A DNA stretch of 64,000 bases from Pseudomonas campi (GCF_013200955.2 NZ_CP053697.2:3596001-3660000), one strand, 5' to 3'; positions 35,970 through 48,137 are shown, counted from the stretch's first letter. Notes: generated from the sequence alone by a model not told the origin. Program-made: numbers and translations.

Positions 35970-38793
35970 GCTTGCGCACCTCGCCTGCACCTTCGACGTT
36001 ACTCACGCAGCGCTCGCACAGCTCCGGGTGGGCAGCATTGCTGCCAACGTCGGCGCGGAAGTGCCAGCAACGACCACACTTGGCGTGAGTCGACTTGACG
36101 ATCTTCAGCTTGAGCCCCGCCACCTCAGTAACCACCGCATCGGCTGGCGCCTCGCTCAGCGGCGCAACGCTGGCGGCGGAGGTGATCAAAGCAAAGCGCA
36201 GCTCATCGCCGAGCTTGGCCAGAGACTGCTGCAAGGACTCATCACCGAATAGGGTGACTTCCGCCTGCAGATTGCCGCCAATGGCCTTGGCCGCGCGCAA
36301 GTTCTCCAGCTCCTTGTTAAGAGCGGCCCGGACCTCAGTGAATTGCTCCCAGTAGGCGCGATCCAGCTCGAAGCCTTCCGGCAGACGATTCAGGCCGTCG
36401 TACCAAGTGTTCAGCAGCACCGACTCGTTACGCTCGCCCGGCAGGAACTGCCAGATCTCGTCGGCGGTGAATGCCAGGATCGGCGCGATCCAGCGCACCA
36501 GCGCCTCGGCGATATGGAACAGCGCGGTCTGGCAGGAACGCCGGGCGATGCTGTCGGCCTGAGTGGTGTACTGGCGGTCCTTGATGATGTCGAGGTAGAA
36601 GCCGCCCAGCTCCTGTACGCAGAAGTTGTGCACCTTGGAGTAGACGTTCCAGAAACGGTACTCGCCGTAGGCCTCGATGATCTCTTCCTGCAGGCGCGCT
36701 GCGGCGTCCAGGGCCCAGCGATCCAGATCGAGCATCTGCTCGACCGGCAGCAGGTCCTTGGCCGGATCGAAGCCATTCAGGTTGGAAAGCAGGAAGCGCG
36801 TGGTGTTGCGGATACGCCGGTAGGCGTCGGCGCTGCGCTGCAGGATGACCTTGGACACGGCCATCTCGCCCGAGTAATCGGTCGAGGCGACCCACAGGCG
36901 CATGATGTCGGCGCCCAGACTGTCGTTGACCTCCTGCGGGGCGACCACGTTGCCGAGGGACTTGGACATCTTGCGGCCGTTCTCGTCGACCACGAAACCG
37001 TGGGTCAGCAGGGCCTTGTACGGCGCATGGCCGTCGATGGCGCAACCGGTCAGCAAGGACGAGTGGAACCAGCCGCGATGCTGGTCCGAGCCTTCCAGAT
37101 AGAGGTCGGCGCGCGGTCCCTGCTCATGGCCCAGCGGGTGCGAGCCGCGCAGCACGTGCCAGTGGGTGGTGCCGGAGTCGAACCAGACGTCCAGGGTGTC
37201 GCTGATCTTGTCGTACTGCGCCGCCTCGGCGCCGAGCAGCTCGGCAGCGTCGAGCTTGAACCAGGCTTCGATGCCCTGCTCCTCGACACGCGCGGCCACC
37301 TGCTCCATCAGCTCGACGGTGCGCGGGTGCAGCTCACCGCTTTCCTTGTGCAGGAAGAACGGGATCGGCACGCCCCAGTTGCGCTGGCGCGAGATGCACC
37401 AGTCCGGGCGCCCGGCGATCATGCTGTGCAGGCGCGCCTGGCCCCAGGCCGGAACGAATTCGGTCTGCTCGATGGCCGACAGGGCACGCTCACGCAGGGT
37501 AGCGCCCTGCTCCGGCTGCTTGTCCATGCCGACGAACCACTGCGCCGTGGCGCGGTAGATCAGCGGGGTCTTGTGCCGCCAGCAGTGCATGTAGCTGTGC
37601 TGGATGGCTTCGTGCTTGAGCAGTGCGCCGACTTCGTCGAGCTTGGCGACGATGGCCGGGTTGGCCTTCCAGATGAACTGGCCGCCGAAGAACGGCAGGT
37701 CGCTGACATACACGCCGTTACTCTGCACCGGGCTGAGGATGTCGTCGTTGCTCATGCCGTATTGCTTGCACGAGCGGAAGTCGTCTTCGCCGTAAGCCGG
37801 GGCCGAGTGGACTATGCCGGTACCGGCGCCCAGCTCGACGTACTCGGCCAGGTAGACCGGGGCGAAACGCTCGTAGAACGGGTGACGGAAGCGGATGCTT
37901 TCCAGCGCGGCACCAGCCGCGGTGGCGATCACTTCGCCTTGCAGGCCGTAGCGGGCCAGGCAGCTTTCGACCAGTTCTTCGGCCAGCAGCAGCAGACGCT
38001 CACCGGTGTCGACCAGGGCGTAGGTGAATTCGGGGTGGACGTTGAGCGCCTGGTTGGCTGGGATGGTCCAGGGTGTGGTGGTCCAGATCACGATGCTGGC
38101 CGGCTTGCTCAAGTCGGTCAGGCTGAAGGCGGCAGCCAGTTTGGCGGCATCTTCGACGGCAAAAGCCACGTCGATGGCATCGGACTTCTTGTCCTGGTAT
38201 TCGACTTCCGCTTCGGCCAGGGCCGAGCCGCAATCGAAGCACCAGTTCACCGGCTTGAGGCCCTTGAACACGAAGCCTTGCTTGACCATCTCGGCCAGGG
38301 CGCGGATTTCCCCGGCTTCGTTGGCGAAGGCCATGGTCTTGTACGGGTTGTCCCATTCGCCGAGCACGCCCAGACGGATGAAGTCGGCCTTCTGCCCTTC
38401 GATCTGCTCGCCGGCATAAGTGCGGCAGCGTTCGCGGGTCAGATCGGACGGCTGATTCTTGCCGAAGGTGGTTTCGACCTTGTGCTCGATCGGCAGGCCA
38501 TGACAGTCCCAGCCCGGCACGTAGGGGGCGTCGAAGCCAGCCAGGGTCTTGGAACGGATGATCATGTCCTTGAGGATCTTGTTGACCGCGTGACCGATGT
38601 GGATGCTGCCGTTGGCATAGGGCGGGCCATCGTGCAGGACGAACTTCGGCCGGCCTTCGCCGAGCTGGCGCAGCTTCTGGTACAGGTCAATGCTGTCCCA
38701 GTGCGCCAGGGTTTGCGGCTCGCGCTGGGGCAGGCCGGCTTTCATCGGGAAGGCAGTATCCGGGAGGTTCAGCGTGGCTTTGTAGTCGGTCAT
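35962..38793 (-). CDS. ileS: Isoleucyl-tRNA synthetase
   Basis: 943-residue class I synthetase charging tRNA-Ile. HIGH motif in [23 protein letters not shown] in [13 protein letters not shown], editing domain ([16 protein letters not shown]), and a C-terminal zinc finger [11 protein letters not shown]...CERCVSNV. It matches the bacterial (mupirocin-sensitive type) domain layout. The gene follows ribF after a 14-base gap and is coupled to lspA. Confidence 0.98.
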   Translation of the reverse strand: MTDYKATLNLPDTAFPMKAGLPQREPQTLAHWDSIDLYQKLRQLGEGRPKFVLHDGPPYANGSIHIGHAVNKILKDMIIRSKTLAGFDAPYVPGWDCHGLPIEHKVETTFGKNQPSDLTRERCRTYAGEQIEGQKADFIRLGVLGEWDNPYKTMAFANEAGEIRALAEMVKQGFVFKGLKPVNWCFDCGSALAEAEVEYQDKKSDAIDVAFAVEDAAKLAAAFSLTDLSKPASIVIWTTTPWTIPANQALNVHPEFTYALVDTGERLLLLAEELVESCLARYGLQGEVIATAAGAALESIRFRHPFYERFAPVYLAEYVELGAGTGIVHSAPAYGEDDFRSCKQYGMSNDDILSPVQSNGVYVSDLPFFGGQFIWKANPAIVAKLDEVGALLKHEAIQHSYMHCWRHKTPLIYRATAQWFVGMDKQPEQGATLRERALSAIEQTEFVPAWGQARLHSMIAGRPDWCISRQRNWGVPIPFFLHKESGELHPRTVELMEQVAARVEEQGIEAWFKLDAAELLGAEAAQYDKISDTLDVWFDSGTTHWHVLRGSHPLGHEQGPRADLYLEGSDQHRGWFHSSLLTGCAIDGHAPYKALLTHGFVVDENGRKMSKSLGNVVAPQEVNDSLGADIMRLWVASTDYSGEMAVSKVILQRSADAYRRIRNTTRFLLSNLNGFDPAKDLLPVEQMLDLDRWALDAAARLQEEIIEAYGEYRFWNVYSKVHNFCVQELGGFYLDIIKDRQYTTQADSIARRSCQTALFHIAEALVRWIAPILAFTADEIWQFLPGERNESVLLNTWYDGLNRLPEGFELDRAYWEQFTEVRAALNKELENLRAAKAIGGNLQAEVTLFGDESLQQSLAKLGDELRFALITSAASVAPLSEAPADAVVTEVAGLKLKIVKSTHAKCGRCWHFRADVGSNAAHPELCERCVSNVEGAGEVRKHV

Positions 38794-38807
38794 CTCAGGC
38801 TCTTCGA

Positions 38808-39746
38808 TCAGTCAAGCGGTTGGCCAAGCCAGTAGGCCCGGGCGGCGGCGACATCCGCGTCTATCGCCGTCTTCAGCGCCTCCAGGGAGGCAAATCGCTG
38901 CTCATCGCGCAGCTTGTGGTGGAACTGCACCGTCAGGCGCTGGCCGTATAGATCGCCAGCGAACTGCAGCAGATGCACTTCCAGGTGCGGGCTTCCATCG
39001 CCCGCTACCGTAGGCCGCTGGCCGATATTGGCCACGCCCTGAAAACTCTTGCCCTGACACTGCGCGCGCACCAGGAACACGCCCGTGAGCGGCGCTTTAC
39101 GCCTTTTCAGCTGCACATTGGCGGTCGGACTGCCCAGCTGACGCGCCAGCTTCTGCCCATGCAGGACTCGTCCGGCCAGCGCATAGGGGCGTCCCAGCAG
39201 TCGCTCGACCAGCTCCAGCTCGCCCGCCTGCAGCGCCTGGCGCACGCGCGTGCTGCTGACCCGGTCGCCATCCAGCTCGACGGTCAATGCCGCCTCGACT
39301 GTGAAGCCTTGCTGCTCACCGGCCTGCACCAGAAAAGCGAAATCCCCGGAACGGTCGCAGCCGAAGCGGAAGTCATCGCCTACTTCCAGATGCTTGATGC
39401 GCAGCCCTTCCACCAATACCTGACGGACGAACTCGGCGGCCGACAGCTCACGCAGACGGCGATTGAAGGCCAGGCACAAGACCCGGTCGACGCCCTCGGC
39501 AGCCAGCAATTCGAGTTTCTCACGCAAGCGGGTCAGGCGTGCCGGCGCGGTATCCGGGGCGAAGTACTCCCGTGGCTGTGGTTCGAAGATCACCACGCAA
39601 CTGGGCACGCCCAGCTCGATGGCACGCTCGCGCAGGCGCGCCAGGATGGCCTGGTGACCACGATGCACGCCATCGAAGTTGCCGATGGTGGCAACGCATC
39701 CCTGGGTCAGGGGTAGCAGATTGTGGAGACCTCGGACCAGCTGCAT
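38808..39746 (-). CDS. ribF: Bifunctional riboflavin kinase/FMN adenylyltransferase
   Basis: Makes FMN and FAD from riboflavin. 312 residues: an N-terminal nucleotidyltransferase ([45 protein letters not shown]) and a C-terminal flavokinase ([54 protein letters not shown]). The ATG at 39746 gives the standard [11 protein letters not shown] start. It leads the ileS-lspA-fkpB-ispH gene series. Confidence 0.96.
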   Translation of the reverse strand: MQLVRGLHNLLPLTQGCVATIGNFDGVHRGHQAILARLRERAIELGVPSCVVIFEPQPREYFAPDTAPARLTRLREKLELLAAEGVDRVLCLAFNRRLRELSAAEFVRQVLVEGLRIKHLEVGDDFRFGCDRSGDFAFLVQAGEQQGFTVEAALTVELDGDRVSSTRVRQALQAGELELVERLLGRPYALAGRVLHGQKLARQLGSPTANVQLKRRKAPLTGVFLVRAQCQGKSFQGVANIGQRPTVAGDGSPHLEVHLLQFAGDLYGQRLTVQFHHKLRDEQRFASLEALKTAIDADVAAARAYWLGQPLD

Positions 39747-39827
39747 AGCGCGCTTCTTGCTTACAAAGTGGTCGATTATACGCACAGGCGGCAGCGGGCA
39801 ACAGGCAGCACGTCCACCAGCCAGCCC

Positions 39828-41372
39828 TTACTGTGCCGCGCGCCGGGCAAAATCACGCAAACGGAAGCCCAGCAGCAGCAGCACGCCGAAATAGACCAGC
39901 CCGCCAACCGCCACCAACGCAACAAGGCGCAACAGACGCATGAGCATGCCGTCATCAGCCCAGGGCGGCATGAAGTGCATGACCAGCAGCAGCACCGCGA
40001 CCATGCTCAACAGGGCCAGCAAAAGTTTGCCGAGGAACACCCACCAGCCGGCCTGCGGCTGATACAGCCCGCCTTTGCGCAATTGCCAATACAACAACCC
40101 GGCATTCAAACAGGCCGCCAGGCTGATCGACAGCGCCAGGCCGGCGTGCGCCAGGGGAATCACGAAGACGAACAGCACATTCATCAATTGCGTGGCCAGC
40201 AGACTGACAACGGCAATCTTTACTGGCGTCCTGATGTTCTGCTGGGCATAGAAGCCGGGCGCCAGGATTTTTATCAGCGTGATACCCAGCAGACCGACCG
40301 AGTAGGCGATCAGCGCCCGCTGCGTCATGTCGGCATCGCTGGCCGTGAACTTGCCGTACTGGAACAGCGAAACGGTCAGCGGCTCGGCCAGCACCGCCAG
40401 CGCCAGCGCAGCCGGCAGCACCAGCAGGAAACACAGGCGCAACCCCCAGTCGAGCAACTGCGAGTAATCCTCACGATTGGCGCTGGCGTAGGTTTTCGAC
40501 AAGGCCGGCAACAGGATGGTGCCCAGGGCCACACCCAGCACCCCGGAAGGCAGCTCCATCAGGCGGTCGGCGTAGTACATCCAGGACACCGAGCCGGCGA
40601 CCAGAAAAGACGCAAAGATCGTATTGATGATCAGCGAAATCTGGCTGACCGACACGCCGAAAATCGCCGGCCCCATCTGCTTGAGCACCCGCCACACGCC
40701 CGTATCGCGAAGGCTCAGGCGCGGCAGCACGAGCATGCCGATCTTCTTCAGGTGCGGCAGCTGATAGAGCAGTTGCAGCAGACCACCCACCAGCACAGCC
40801 CAGGCCAGCGCCATGATCGGCGGATCGAAATAGGGCGCGAGAAACAGCATGAAGAGGATCATGCTGACATTCAGCAAGGTCGGCACGAAGGCCGGCACCG
40901 AGAAGCGGTTCCAGGTGTTCAGTATCGCCCCGGCCAGCGACGACAGCGAGATCAGCAGGATGTAAGGAAAGGTCACCTGCAACAGATCGACCGTCAGCCC
41001 GAAGCGATCCACCTCATCGGCAAAGCCCGGCGCCGAAATCCACACGATCCAGGGCGCCGCCAGGATGCCGAGCAGGGTGACCAGCGCCAGCACCAGGGTC
41101 AGCAGACCCGAGACATAAGCGACAAAGGTTCGCGCCGCTTCGTCGCCCTGCTGGGTCTTGTACTCCGCCAGAATCGGCACGAAAGCCTGGGAAAATGCCC
41201 CCTCGGCAAATATCCGGCGCAGCAGGTTGGGCAGCTTGAACGCCACCACCCAGGCATCGGACGCCACCCCGGCACCGAATATCCGCGCGATCAGGGTATC
41301 GCGCACGAAGCCCAGCACGCGGGACAGCATGGTCAGTGAGCTGACAGCAGCCAGCGACTTGAGCAGATTCAT
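39828..41372 (-). CDS. murJ: Lipid II flippase MurJ (MviN)
   Basis: Moves lipid II across the inner membrane for peptidoglycan synthesis. 514 residues with about 14 membrane helices; conserved N-terminal [63 protein letters not shown] and [23 protein letters not shown] are diagnostic of the MATE-like MurJ family. Divergent from rpsT, as in P. aeruginosa. Confidence 0.96.
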   Translation of the reverse strand: MNLLKSLAAVSSLTMLSRVLGFVRDTLIARIFGAGVASDAWVVAFKLPNLLRRIFAEGAFSQAFVPILAEYKTQQGDEAARTFVAYVSGLLTLVLALVTLLGILAAPWIVWISAPGFADEVDRFGLTVDLLQVTFPYILLISLSSLAGAILNTWNRFSVPAFVPTLLNVSMILFMLFLAPYFDPPIMALAWAVLVGGLLQLLYQLPHLKKIGMLVLPRLSLRDTGVWRVLKQMGPAIFGVSVSQISLIINTIFASFLVAGSVSWMYYADRLMELPSGVLGVALGTILLPALSKTYASANREDYSQLLDWGLRLCFLLVLPAALALAVLAEPLTVSLFQYGKFTASDADMTQRALIAYSVGLLGITLIKILAPGFYAQQNIRTPVKIAVVSLLATQLMNVLFVFVIPLAHAGLALSISLAACLNAGLLYWQLRKGGLYQPQAGWWVFLGKLLLALLSMVAVLLLVMHFMPPWADDGMLMRLLRLVALVAVGGLVYFGVLLLLGFRLRDFARRAAQ

Positions 41373-41487
41373 GGGATACTTCGACTTCCGCTAACGGGCA
41401 TAGCCAGGGTTTGCCCGCTGGCCTAGAAAGGCAACGAGTGTAACGGCCAGCCACTGGTCAGGCCAGCAGAGCAGAGTGCTAATACAC

Positions 41488-41516
41488 TTGACAGATGCCG
41501 AACGCCTCGGCATGAT
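41488..41516 (+). promoter_or_regulatory. Sigma-70 promoter of rpsT
   Basis: Perfect -35 TTGACA (41488-41493), 17-base spacer, -10 CATGAT (41511-41516), about 50 bases before the rpsT start. Confidence 0.7.
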
Positions 41517-41567
41517 TCGCGGCCTTATTTGTTGCTATCCCCCCAGATTTTTTCGAGGAGCTTGACG

Positions 41568-41840
41568 GTGGCCAATACACCTTCTGCCAAAAAACGCGCC
41601 AAACAGGCTGAGAAGCGTCGTAGCCATAACGCCAGCCTGCGCTCCATGGTTCGTACCTACATCAAGAACGTGGTCAAGGCTATCGACGCCAAAGACCTGG
41701 AAAAAGCGCAAACCGCTTACGTTCTGGCTGTGCCTGTAATCGACCGCATGGCCGACAAAGGCATCATCCACAAGAACAAAGCAGCTCGTCACAAGAGCCG
41801 CCTGAACGGTCACATCAAGGCAATGGCTACCGCCGCCTAA
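41568..41840 (+). CDS. rpsT: 30S ribosomal protein S20
   Basis: 90-residue basic helical protein: [20 protein letters not shown] and [22 protein letters not shown] are the conserved S20 segments. The start is read as GTG at 41568 because GAGGAG lies 8 bases upstream; a non-ATG start is usual for rpsT (E. coli uses TTG) and is linked to its autogenous translational control. Confidence 0.95.
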   Translation: MANTPSAKKRAKQAEKRRSHNASLRSMVRTYIKNVVKAIDAKDLEKAQTAYVLAVPVIDRMADKGIIHKNKAARHKSRLNGHIKAMATAA

Positions 41841-41854
41841 GATGTACCGCTCCT

Positions 41855-41880
41855 AAAAAACCGGCTTCGGCCGGTTTTTT
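41855..41880 (+). terminator. Rho-independent terminator of rpsT
   Basis: A6, CCGGC, loop TTCG, GCCGG, T6. Confidence 0.92.
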
Positions 41881-41902
41881 ATTGCCCGCTATTTACTGGA
41901 CA

Positions 41903-41935
41903 TAAAAAACCGGAGCCCAGCTCCGGTTGTTTTTA
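41903..41935 (-). terminator. Terminator of creA
   Basis: AACCGGAGC and GCTCCGGTT pair across a 3-base loop; the minus strand ends in GGTTTTTTATG, directly after the creA stop. Confidence 0.85.
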
Positions 41936-41940
41936 TCCGA

Positions 41941-42402
41941 TTACTGCCCCGCCCAGGGCAGGATCGGAATGGCGGTGACCGCGTTCTGCGGACTGCCCTC
42001 GATGATGCGGTCGCTATACACCAGGTAAACCAGGGTATTGCGCTTCTCGTCGAAGAAACGCACCACCTGCATGGTCTTGAACACCAGCGAAGTGCGCTCC
42101 TTGAACACCTCCTCGCCATCCTCGAGCTTGCCGGAGAAGCGGATAGCTCCGACCTGACGGCAAGCGATGGACGCCTCAGCCCGATCCTCGGCCAAGCCCA
42201 GACCACCCTTTACGCCACCAGTCTTGGCCCGCGACAGGTAGCAGGTCACGCCCTCCACCTTCGGATCATCGAAGGCCTCGACCACGATCTTGTCGTTCGG
42301 CCCGACCCACTTGAACACCGTGGAGACCTCACCAATCTCCTCCGCACTCACCAGCAACGGCAGCGCCAACAGGCACCCTAGCAATCCTTTAACGGTACGC
42401 AT
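41941..42402 (-). CDS. creA: CreA family exported protein
   Basis: 153-residue protein with a signal peptide ([22 protein letters not shown]) and the CreA fold: [50 protein letters not shown] and [27 protein letters not shown]. Molecular function is unknown. The ATG at 42402 has GAGGAG 7 bases upstream; the reading frame extends a few codons further without support. Follows proB. Confidence 0.92.
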   Translation of the reverse strand: MRTVKGLLGCLLALPLLVSAEEIGEVSTVFKWVGPNDKIVVEAFDDPKVEGVTCYLSRAKTGGVKGGLGLAEDRAEASIACRQVGAIRFSGKLEDGEEVFKERTSLVFKTMQVVRFFDEKRNTLVYLVYSDRIIEGSPQNAVTAIPILPWAGQ

Positions 42403-42413
42403 TGGCAATCTCC

Positions 42414-43532
42414 TCAAACCAGAATCAGATTATCCCGATGCACCAGCTCGGGCTCATCGACATAACCCAGTAATTTCTCGATGGCATCCGACGGCTGCCC
42501 GACAATCTTCTGCGCCTCCAGGGCGCTGTAGTTGGCCAGGCCACGGGCAATCTCGCGACCATCCGGACCGACGCACACCACCATCTCGCCACGACGGAAG
42601 CTGCCTTGCACTTCCTTGACCCCGACCGGCAACAGGCTTTTGCGATCCTGCAACAGCGCCTTGACCGCCCCCGCATCCAGCACCAGGGTGCCACGGGTCT
42701 GCAGATGCCCAGCCAACCACTGCTTGCGCGCCGCCAACAGGCCACGCTCGGGCGCCAGCAAGGTACCAAGACGCTCGCCCGCCTTGAGCCGATCGAGCAC
42801 GCGCTCGATACGCCCACCGACAATCACCGTATAAGCCCCGGAACGCGCCGCCAGACGCGCCGCACGCAGCTTGGTCTGCATGCCGCCGCGCCCCAACGCA
42901 CCACCGGTGCCGCCCGCCACCGCATCCAGCGACGGATCATCGGCACGCGCCTCGAAAATCAGCTGAGCATCGGGATTGTGCCGCGGGTCGGCATCGAACA
43001 TGCCGTCGCGATCGGTAAGGATCACCAGCAGATCGGCCTCGACCAGGTTGGCCACCAGCGCCGCCAGGGTGTCGTTGTCCCCAAAACGGATCTCGTCGGT
43101 GACAACGGTATCGTTCTCGTTGATCACCGGGATGGTGCCGAGCTCGACCAGGGTGCGCAGGGTGCTGCGCGCATTCAGGTAGCGCTTGCGATCCGACAAG
43201 TCGTCATGAGTCAGCAGCACCTGCGCCGTGTGCTTGCCATGCTCGGCAAAGCTGGACTCCCAGGCCTGCACCAGCCCCATTTGCCCCACCGCTGCAGCAG
43301 CCTGCAATTCATGGATGGCACTCGGGCGCGACGCCCAGCCCAGGCGGCTCATGCCCGCGGCGACAGCCCCGGAGGACACCAGCACCAGCTCGACGCCCAC
43401 CTCGCGCAGCGCCACCATCTGCTCGACCCACACCGCCATGGCCGCACGATCCAGGCCACGCCCGTCCGCCGTCAGCAGTGCACTACCGATCTTCACCACC
43501 CAGCGCTGGGCGCCAGTCACCTTGTCCCGCAT
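42414..43532 (-). CDS. proB: Glutamate 5-kinase
   Basis: First committed step of proline synthesis, phosphorylating glutamate. 372 residues: amino-acid-kinase domain ([80 protein letters not shown]) and a C-terminal PUA domain (about 275-372). It lies between obgE and creA in the order obgE-proB known from other Pseudomonas. Confidence 0.97.
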   Translation of the reverse strand: MRDKVTGAQRWVVKIGSALLTADGRGLDRAAMAVWVEQMVALREVGVELVLVSSGAVAAGMSRLGWASRPSAIHELQAAAAVGQMGLVQAWESSFAEHGKHTAQVLLTHDDLSDRKRYLNARSTLRTLVELGTIPVINENDTVVTDEIRFGDNDTLAALVANLVEADLLVILTDRDGMFDADPRHNPDAQLIFEARADDPSLDAVAGGTGGALGRGGMQTKLRAARLAARSGAYTVIVGGRIERVLDRLKAGERLGTLLAPERGLLAARKQWLAGHLQTRGTLVLDAGAVKALLQDRKSLLPVGVKEVQGSFRRGEMVVCVGPDGREIARGLANYSALEAQKIVGQPSDAIEKLLGYVDEPELVHRDNLILV

Positions 43533-43593
43533 GTCGTCAAATCCTACTGGCCAGTCAGCACAACGCCGCTATCTAGCGGCGCTGTACGATACC

Positions 43594-44847
<1,254 letters not shown>

Positions 44848-44881
44848 CTAATGGAACACGGGATACAGGATATACAGAAAC

Positions 44882-44915
44882 AAAAAAGCCCCGTCGCGAG
44901 ACAGGGCTTTTTCAG
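44882..44915 (-). terminator. Terminator between rpmA and obgE
   Basis: On the minus strand AAAAAGCCCTGTC...GACGGGGC pairs with one mismatch and is followed by TTTTTTG; partial read-through into obgE is likely. Confidence 0.75.
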
Positions 44916-44926
44916 CAAGCGCGGGC

Positions 44927-45184
44927 TTAGGCGGCCACGACACTCACGTAACGACGACCGAAGGCGCCTTTAACTTCGAACTTGACCACGCCGTCAACTT
45001 TAGCGAACAGGGTGTGGTCTTTGCCCATGCCAACGCCGTAGCCAGCGTGGAATTGGGTGCCGCGCTGACGCACGATGATGTTGCCGGCTTTGATAGCCTG
45101 GCTGCCATACATCTTCACGCCAAGGCGTTTGCTTTCTGAGTCGCGGCCGTTACGAGTACTACCGCCAGCTTTTTTGTGTGCCAT
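44927..45184 (-). CDS. rpmA: 50S ribosomal protein L27
   Basis: 85-residue protein beginning [27 protein letters not shown] with the conserved GSTRNGRDS and QRGTQFHAG segments; its N-terminus reaches the peptidyl-transferase centre. Follows rplU in the rplU-rpmA unit. Confidence 0.98.
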   Translation of the reverse strand: MAHKKAGGSTRNGRDSESKRLGVKMYGSQAIKAGNIIVRQRGTQFHAGYGVGMGKDHTLFAKVDGVVKFEVKGAFGRRYVSVVAA

Positions 45185-45207
45185 GAGTCAAATACTCCAG
45201 ACTGGGA

Positions 45208-45519
45208 TCAGGCTTGGATGCCAGTGATCTTGATTTCGGTGAACCACTGACGGTGGCCCTGACGCTTCATGTGGTGCTTACGACGGCGGAACTTGATGAT
45301 GGTCACTTTGTCATGACGGCCTTGAGCGGTCACTTCAGCAACAACCTTCGCACCTTCTACTACCGGGGCGCCGATTTTGACGTCATCACCGTTGCCGATC
45401 AGCAGAACGCGGTCGAAAGTCACGGATTCGCCAGTGGCGATTTCCAGCTTTTCGATCTTGAGGAATTCACCTTCGGCGACTTTGTACTGCTTGCCACCGG
45501 TAACAATTACTGCGTACAT
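45208..45519 (-). CDS. rplU: 50S ribosomal protein L21
   Basis: 103-residue protein [20 protein letters not shown] with the C-terminal signature [22 protein letters not shown]. The ATG at 45519 is standard; the frame extends upstream without homology. Divergent from ispB. Confidence 0.98.
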   Translation of the reverse strand: MYAVIVTGGKQYKVAEGEFLKIEKLEIATGESVTFDRVLLIGNGDDVKIGAPVVEGAKVVAEVTAQGRHDKVTIIKFRRRKHHMKRQGHRQWFTEIKITGIQA

Positions 45520-45824
45520 GGATATCTCTCCGTTAAACCTGCTCACCCGACTCTTTATAGGAAGAGTTATTGGCCGGCATGGCTGCTTGGGTCAGTGTCA
45601 AACCCTAGCAATTGCGTAAGGCAGGGAGTGCCCAAAGAAGTTAGGGGCCGCGATTGTACGGAAAGCCCGATGGCGAGGCAAGCCCCGCCAGCACTTGCCT
45701 TGACAGCCCCTACCCCGCCCCCTAGCATGCCGCGCAGCCCGCTAGCGCCCGGTTCGGCATAGCTTTTGCCCGTCATCCTTGCGGTGACCTACACCGGCAC
45801 AATTTCCAGGAGCCCCCGTCAACG

Positions 45825-46793
45825 ATGCAACCCCAGGCCTTCTACAGCGTGGTGGCGGACGATTTCGCCGCCGTCGACGGGATCATCCGCCGCCAGCTGG
45901 TATCGCGCGTGCCCCTGGTGGAAAAGATCGGCGACTACATCATCTCCGCCGGCGGCAAGCGCCTGCGCCCGCTGCTGGTGCTGCTCAGCGGCAAGGCCCT
46001 GGGTTATCAGGCCGACGATCTGCGCCTGCTGGCCGCGACCATCGAATTCCTGCACACCGCCACCCTGCTGCATGACGACGTGGTCGACATGTCCGGCATG
46101 CGCCGCGGCCGCGCCACCGCCAATGCGCAGTGGGGCAACGCGCCGAGCGTGCTGGTCGGCGACTTCCTTTATTCGCGCTCGTTCGAAATGATGGTCGAGC
46201 TCGGCTGCATGCCGGTGATGAAGATCCTCTCGCGCGCCACCCGGGTGATCGCCGAAGGCGAAGTGCTGCAGCTGTCGAAGATCCGTGATGCCAGCACCAC
46301 GGAAGAGACCTACATGGAAGTCATCCGCGGCAAGACCGCCATGCTCTTCGAGGCCTCGACCCACAGCGCCGCCGCCCTGGCCGGTGCCAGCCAGGCGCAG
46401 AGCGAGGCCCTGAGCCGCTTTGGCGACCACCTTGGCATCGCCTTCCAGCTGGTCGACGACCTGCTCGACTACCAGGGTGATGCCGCCACCCTGGGCAAGA
46501 ACGTCGGCGACGACCTGGCCGAAGGCAAGCCGACTCTGCCGCTGATCTACACCATGCGCGAAGGCTCTGCCGAACAGGCCAGCCTGGTGCGTACGGCGAT
46601 CCAGAAAGGCGGTCTCGACGACCTGGAAAGCATTCGCGCCGCCGTCGAAGCCTCCGGCGCCCTGGCCTACACCGCCCAGCTCGCCCGCGAGCATGCCGAC
46701 CAGGCGATTGCCTGCCTCGACGACCTACCAGATAACGAATACCGGACCGCCCTGATCGAGCTGTGCCGCTTCGCCGTAGCCCGCACCCACTAA
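45825..46793 (+). CDS. ispB: Polyprenyl (octaprenyl/nonaprenyl) diphosphate synthase
   Basis: 322-residue trans-prenyltransferase that makes the side chain of ubiquinone. First Asp-rich motif LLHDDVVDMSGMRRGR and second LVDDLLDYQGD are clear; GGKRLRPLLVLL precedes them. Pseudomonas makes UQ-9, so the product is probably solanesyl diphosphate; chain length cannot be read with certainty from sequence. Divergent from rplU. Confidence 0.96.
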   Translation: MQPQAFYSVVADDFAAVDGIIRRQLVSRVPLVEKIGDYIISAGGKRLRPLLVLLSGKALGYQADDLRLLAATIEFLHTATLLHDDVVDMSGMRRGRATANAQWGNAPSVLVGDFLYSRSFEMMVELGCMPVMKILSRATRVIAEGEVLQLSKIRDASTTEETYMEVIRGKTAMLFEASTHSAAALAGASQAQSEALSRFGDHLGIAFQLVDDLLDYQGDAATLGKNVGDDLAEGKPTLPLIYTMREGSAEQASLVRTAIQKGGLDDLESIRAAVEASGALAYTAQLAREHADQAIACLDDLPDNEYRTALIELCRFAVARTH

Positions 46794-46807
46794 CGGGCAA
46801 GCGCAGT

Positions 46808-46838
46808 AAAAAAGCCCGTCCACGTGACGGGCTTTTTA
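46808..46838 (+). terminator. Rho-independent terminator of ispB
   Basis: AGCCCGTC, loop CACGT, GACGGGCT, T5, with an A-tract upstream. Confidence 0.9.
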
Positions 46839-46876
46839 TTGGGCGACAAAAGGCTGCAATTGAGACTTGCTATTAT

Positions 46877-46895
46877 TTGAATAGGAATTATTCTC
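46877..46895 (+). promoter_or_regulatory. Fur-box-like operator upstream of the small gene at 46926
   Basis: The AT-rich 19-mer TTGAATAGGAATTATTCTC contains the inverted repeat GAATA-N5-TATTC and matches the classical Fur box at about 10 of 19 positions on the minus strand. It lies about 30 bases before the start codon in an otherwise GC-rich region. Confidence 0.5.
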
Positions 46896-46925
46896 ATCCG
46901 ATGTTTCGCGACAAGGAGATGAGCC

Positions 46926-47168
46926 ATGACCTATTTGATCGATGCCTGGCTGGATCGCCCGCATCCTTACCTGCGTATTCTCAATCGGGAGACCGGGGCG
47001 GTTTGTGCGGTGCTGGAAGAGGAAGCCATCGGCGAACTGCGCGACCAGGGTGATCTGGACCTGAGCAGCCTCAACTCCAACGAACCGCTGGTGCTCAAGG
47101 AGCTGGTCCGCAGCCTGTTCCTGTTCTGTTACGCCCGGGCATTGCGACCACATGAGGAACTGCATTGA
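46926..47168 (+). CDS. Small conserved Pseudomonas protein of unknown function (PA4570-like)
   Basis: 80 residues, no signal peptide or membrane helix: MTYLIDAWLDRPHPYLRILNRETG..., then a Leu-rich acidic helix (LKELVRSLFLFCYARALRP). AAGGAGATG precedes the ATG. It occupies the PA4570 position next to ispB in the P. aeruginosa order; I recall that gene as iron-responsive, which would fit the Fur-like site, but this is memory and inference. The cytochrome gene that follows it in P. aeruginosa is absent. Confidence 0.85.
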   Translation: MTYLIDAWLDRPHPYLRILNRETGAVCAVLEEEAIGELRDQGDLDLSSLNSNEPLVLKELVRSLFLFCYARALRPHEELH

Positions 47169-47254
47169 GCAACAGACTGGCACAAGGACGCGCCAGGCAG
47201 ATGGCTGACCACCGCGCAGGTTAGTCATGCCGCAGGAGCAACGGCGCCCCTGCT

Positions 47255-47296
47255 GATGCCCGGCCGGTCAGGACGACCAGCCGGGCATCGCTTTTA
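47255..47296 (+). terminator. Terminator downstream of the PA4570-like gene
   Basis: GATGCCCGGC and GCCGGGCATC form a 10-bp stem with an internal GGTC/GACC extension, followed by GCTTTTA. Confidence 0.75.
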
Positions 47297-47322
47297 CCGA
47301 TCATTGACCCTGAACCTGTTGC

Positions 47323-47441
47323 GGATCTTTTGAGCTAAAGCCAGGCAAGGCGCAATTGGGCGAGGACGCGGAGTTTACGAGGTGTAAATGAGCAGGTCCG
47401 AGCCCAATTGCAACGCAGCATGGCCGACGATCAAGAGATCC
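47323..47441. repeat. Structured dispersed repeat, copy A
   Basis: Nested inverted repeats: GGATCTTTTGA with TCAAGAGATCC (outer), GCAATTGGGC (47352-47361) with GCCCAATTGC (47402-47411), and a central hairpin around GAGTTTACGAGGTGTAAAT. The core GACGCGGAGTTTACGAGG...TGTAAATGAGCAG matches copy B (60648-60769, other strand), but the arms differ in sequence while keeping pairing. Confidence 0.8.
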
Positions 47442-47452
47442 GAGATAGGTTC

Positions 47453-48082
47453 TTACAGGATCTCGAGCAGCTCGACGTCAAACACCAGCACGCTGTGCGG
47501 CGGGATGTTGCCAACGGCCTGACCGCCGTAGGCCAACTCGCTCGGCACGTGCAGGCGCCACTTGCTGCCGGTATTCATCAACTGCAGGGCCTCGATCCAG
47601 CCGGCGATCACGCCGCCTACCGGGAACTCAGCCGGCTCGCCACGCTCGTAGGAGCTGTCGAATACGGTGCCGTCGGTCAGGGTGCCATGGTAGTGGGTGC
47701 GCACATGGTCTTCGCGGGATGGCTTGGCGCCCTCGCCGGCGACCAGCACTTCGTACTGCAGGCCAGATTCCAGCACGGTCACGCCATCACGCTTGGCGTT
47801 CTCGACCAGGTAGGCACGCCCGGCGCCGGCAGCCGCTTCGGCTTTGGCGGCAGCTTCGGCCTGCATGATTTCGCGGATCACCCGGAAGCTGGCATTCAGT
47901 TCTTCCGAGGAGACCTGGCTTGGCTGGCCATCGAAGGCGTCACGCAGACCGGCAATCACCGCATTCAGGCTCACGCCCGGCGGCGGGTTGTCGCGCAGCT
48001 GGTCACCCAGCTGACGGCCGATGCCGTAGCTAACGCGGCCTTCGTCGGTGGACAGATCGTTGGACAGATTGACTTCGGACAT
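47453..48082 (-). CDS. fklB: FKBP-type peptidyl-prolyl isomerase FklB
   Basis: 209 residues: an N-terminal dimerisation region (DEGRVSYGIGRQLGDQLRDN..., helical to about 95) and a C-terminal FKBP domain (DHVRTHYHGTLTDGTVFDSSYERG, EFPVGGVIAGWIEALQLM, YGGQAVGNIPPHSVLVFDVELLEI). No signal peptide, so cytoplasmic like E. coli FklB. The 3' end abuts repeat copy A. Confidence 0.94.
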   Translation of the reverse strand: MSEVNLSNDLSTDEGRVSYGIGRQLGDQLRDNPPPGVSLNAVIAGLRDAFDGQPSQVSSEELNASFRVIREIMQAEAAAKAEAAAGAGRAYLVENAKRDGVTVLESGLQYEVLVAGEGAKPSREDHVRTHYHGTLTDGTVFDSSYERGEPAEFPVGGVIAGWIEALQLMNTGSKWRLHVPSELAYGGQAVGNIPPHSVLVFDVELLEIL

Positions 48083-48137
48083 GGCCGAGCTCCACTAGCG
48101 GACAAAAAAGGGCGGCCAGCCTAGCACAGGCCGCTAT

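Noticed and set aside
36343..38835. 830-codon plus-strand ORF opposite ileS
   Set aside because: Antisense shadow of a fully conserved synthetase gene.
39723..41339. 538-codon plus-strand ORF opposite murJ, rich in Gln/His/Arg
   Set aside because: Low-complexity antisense shadow of a membrane-protein gene.
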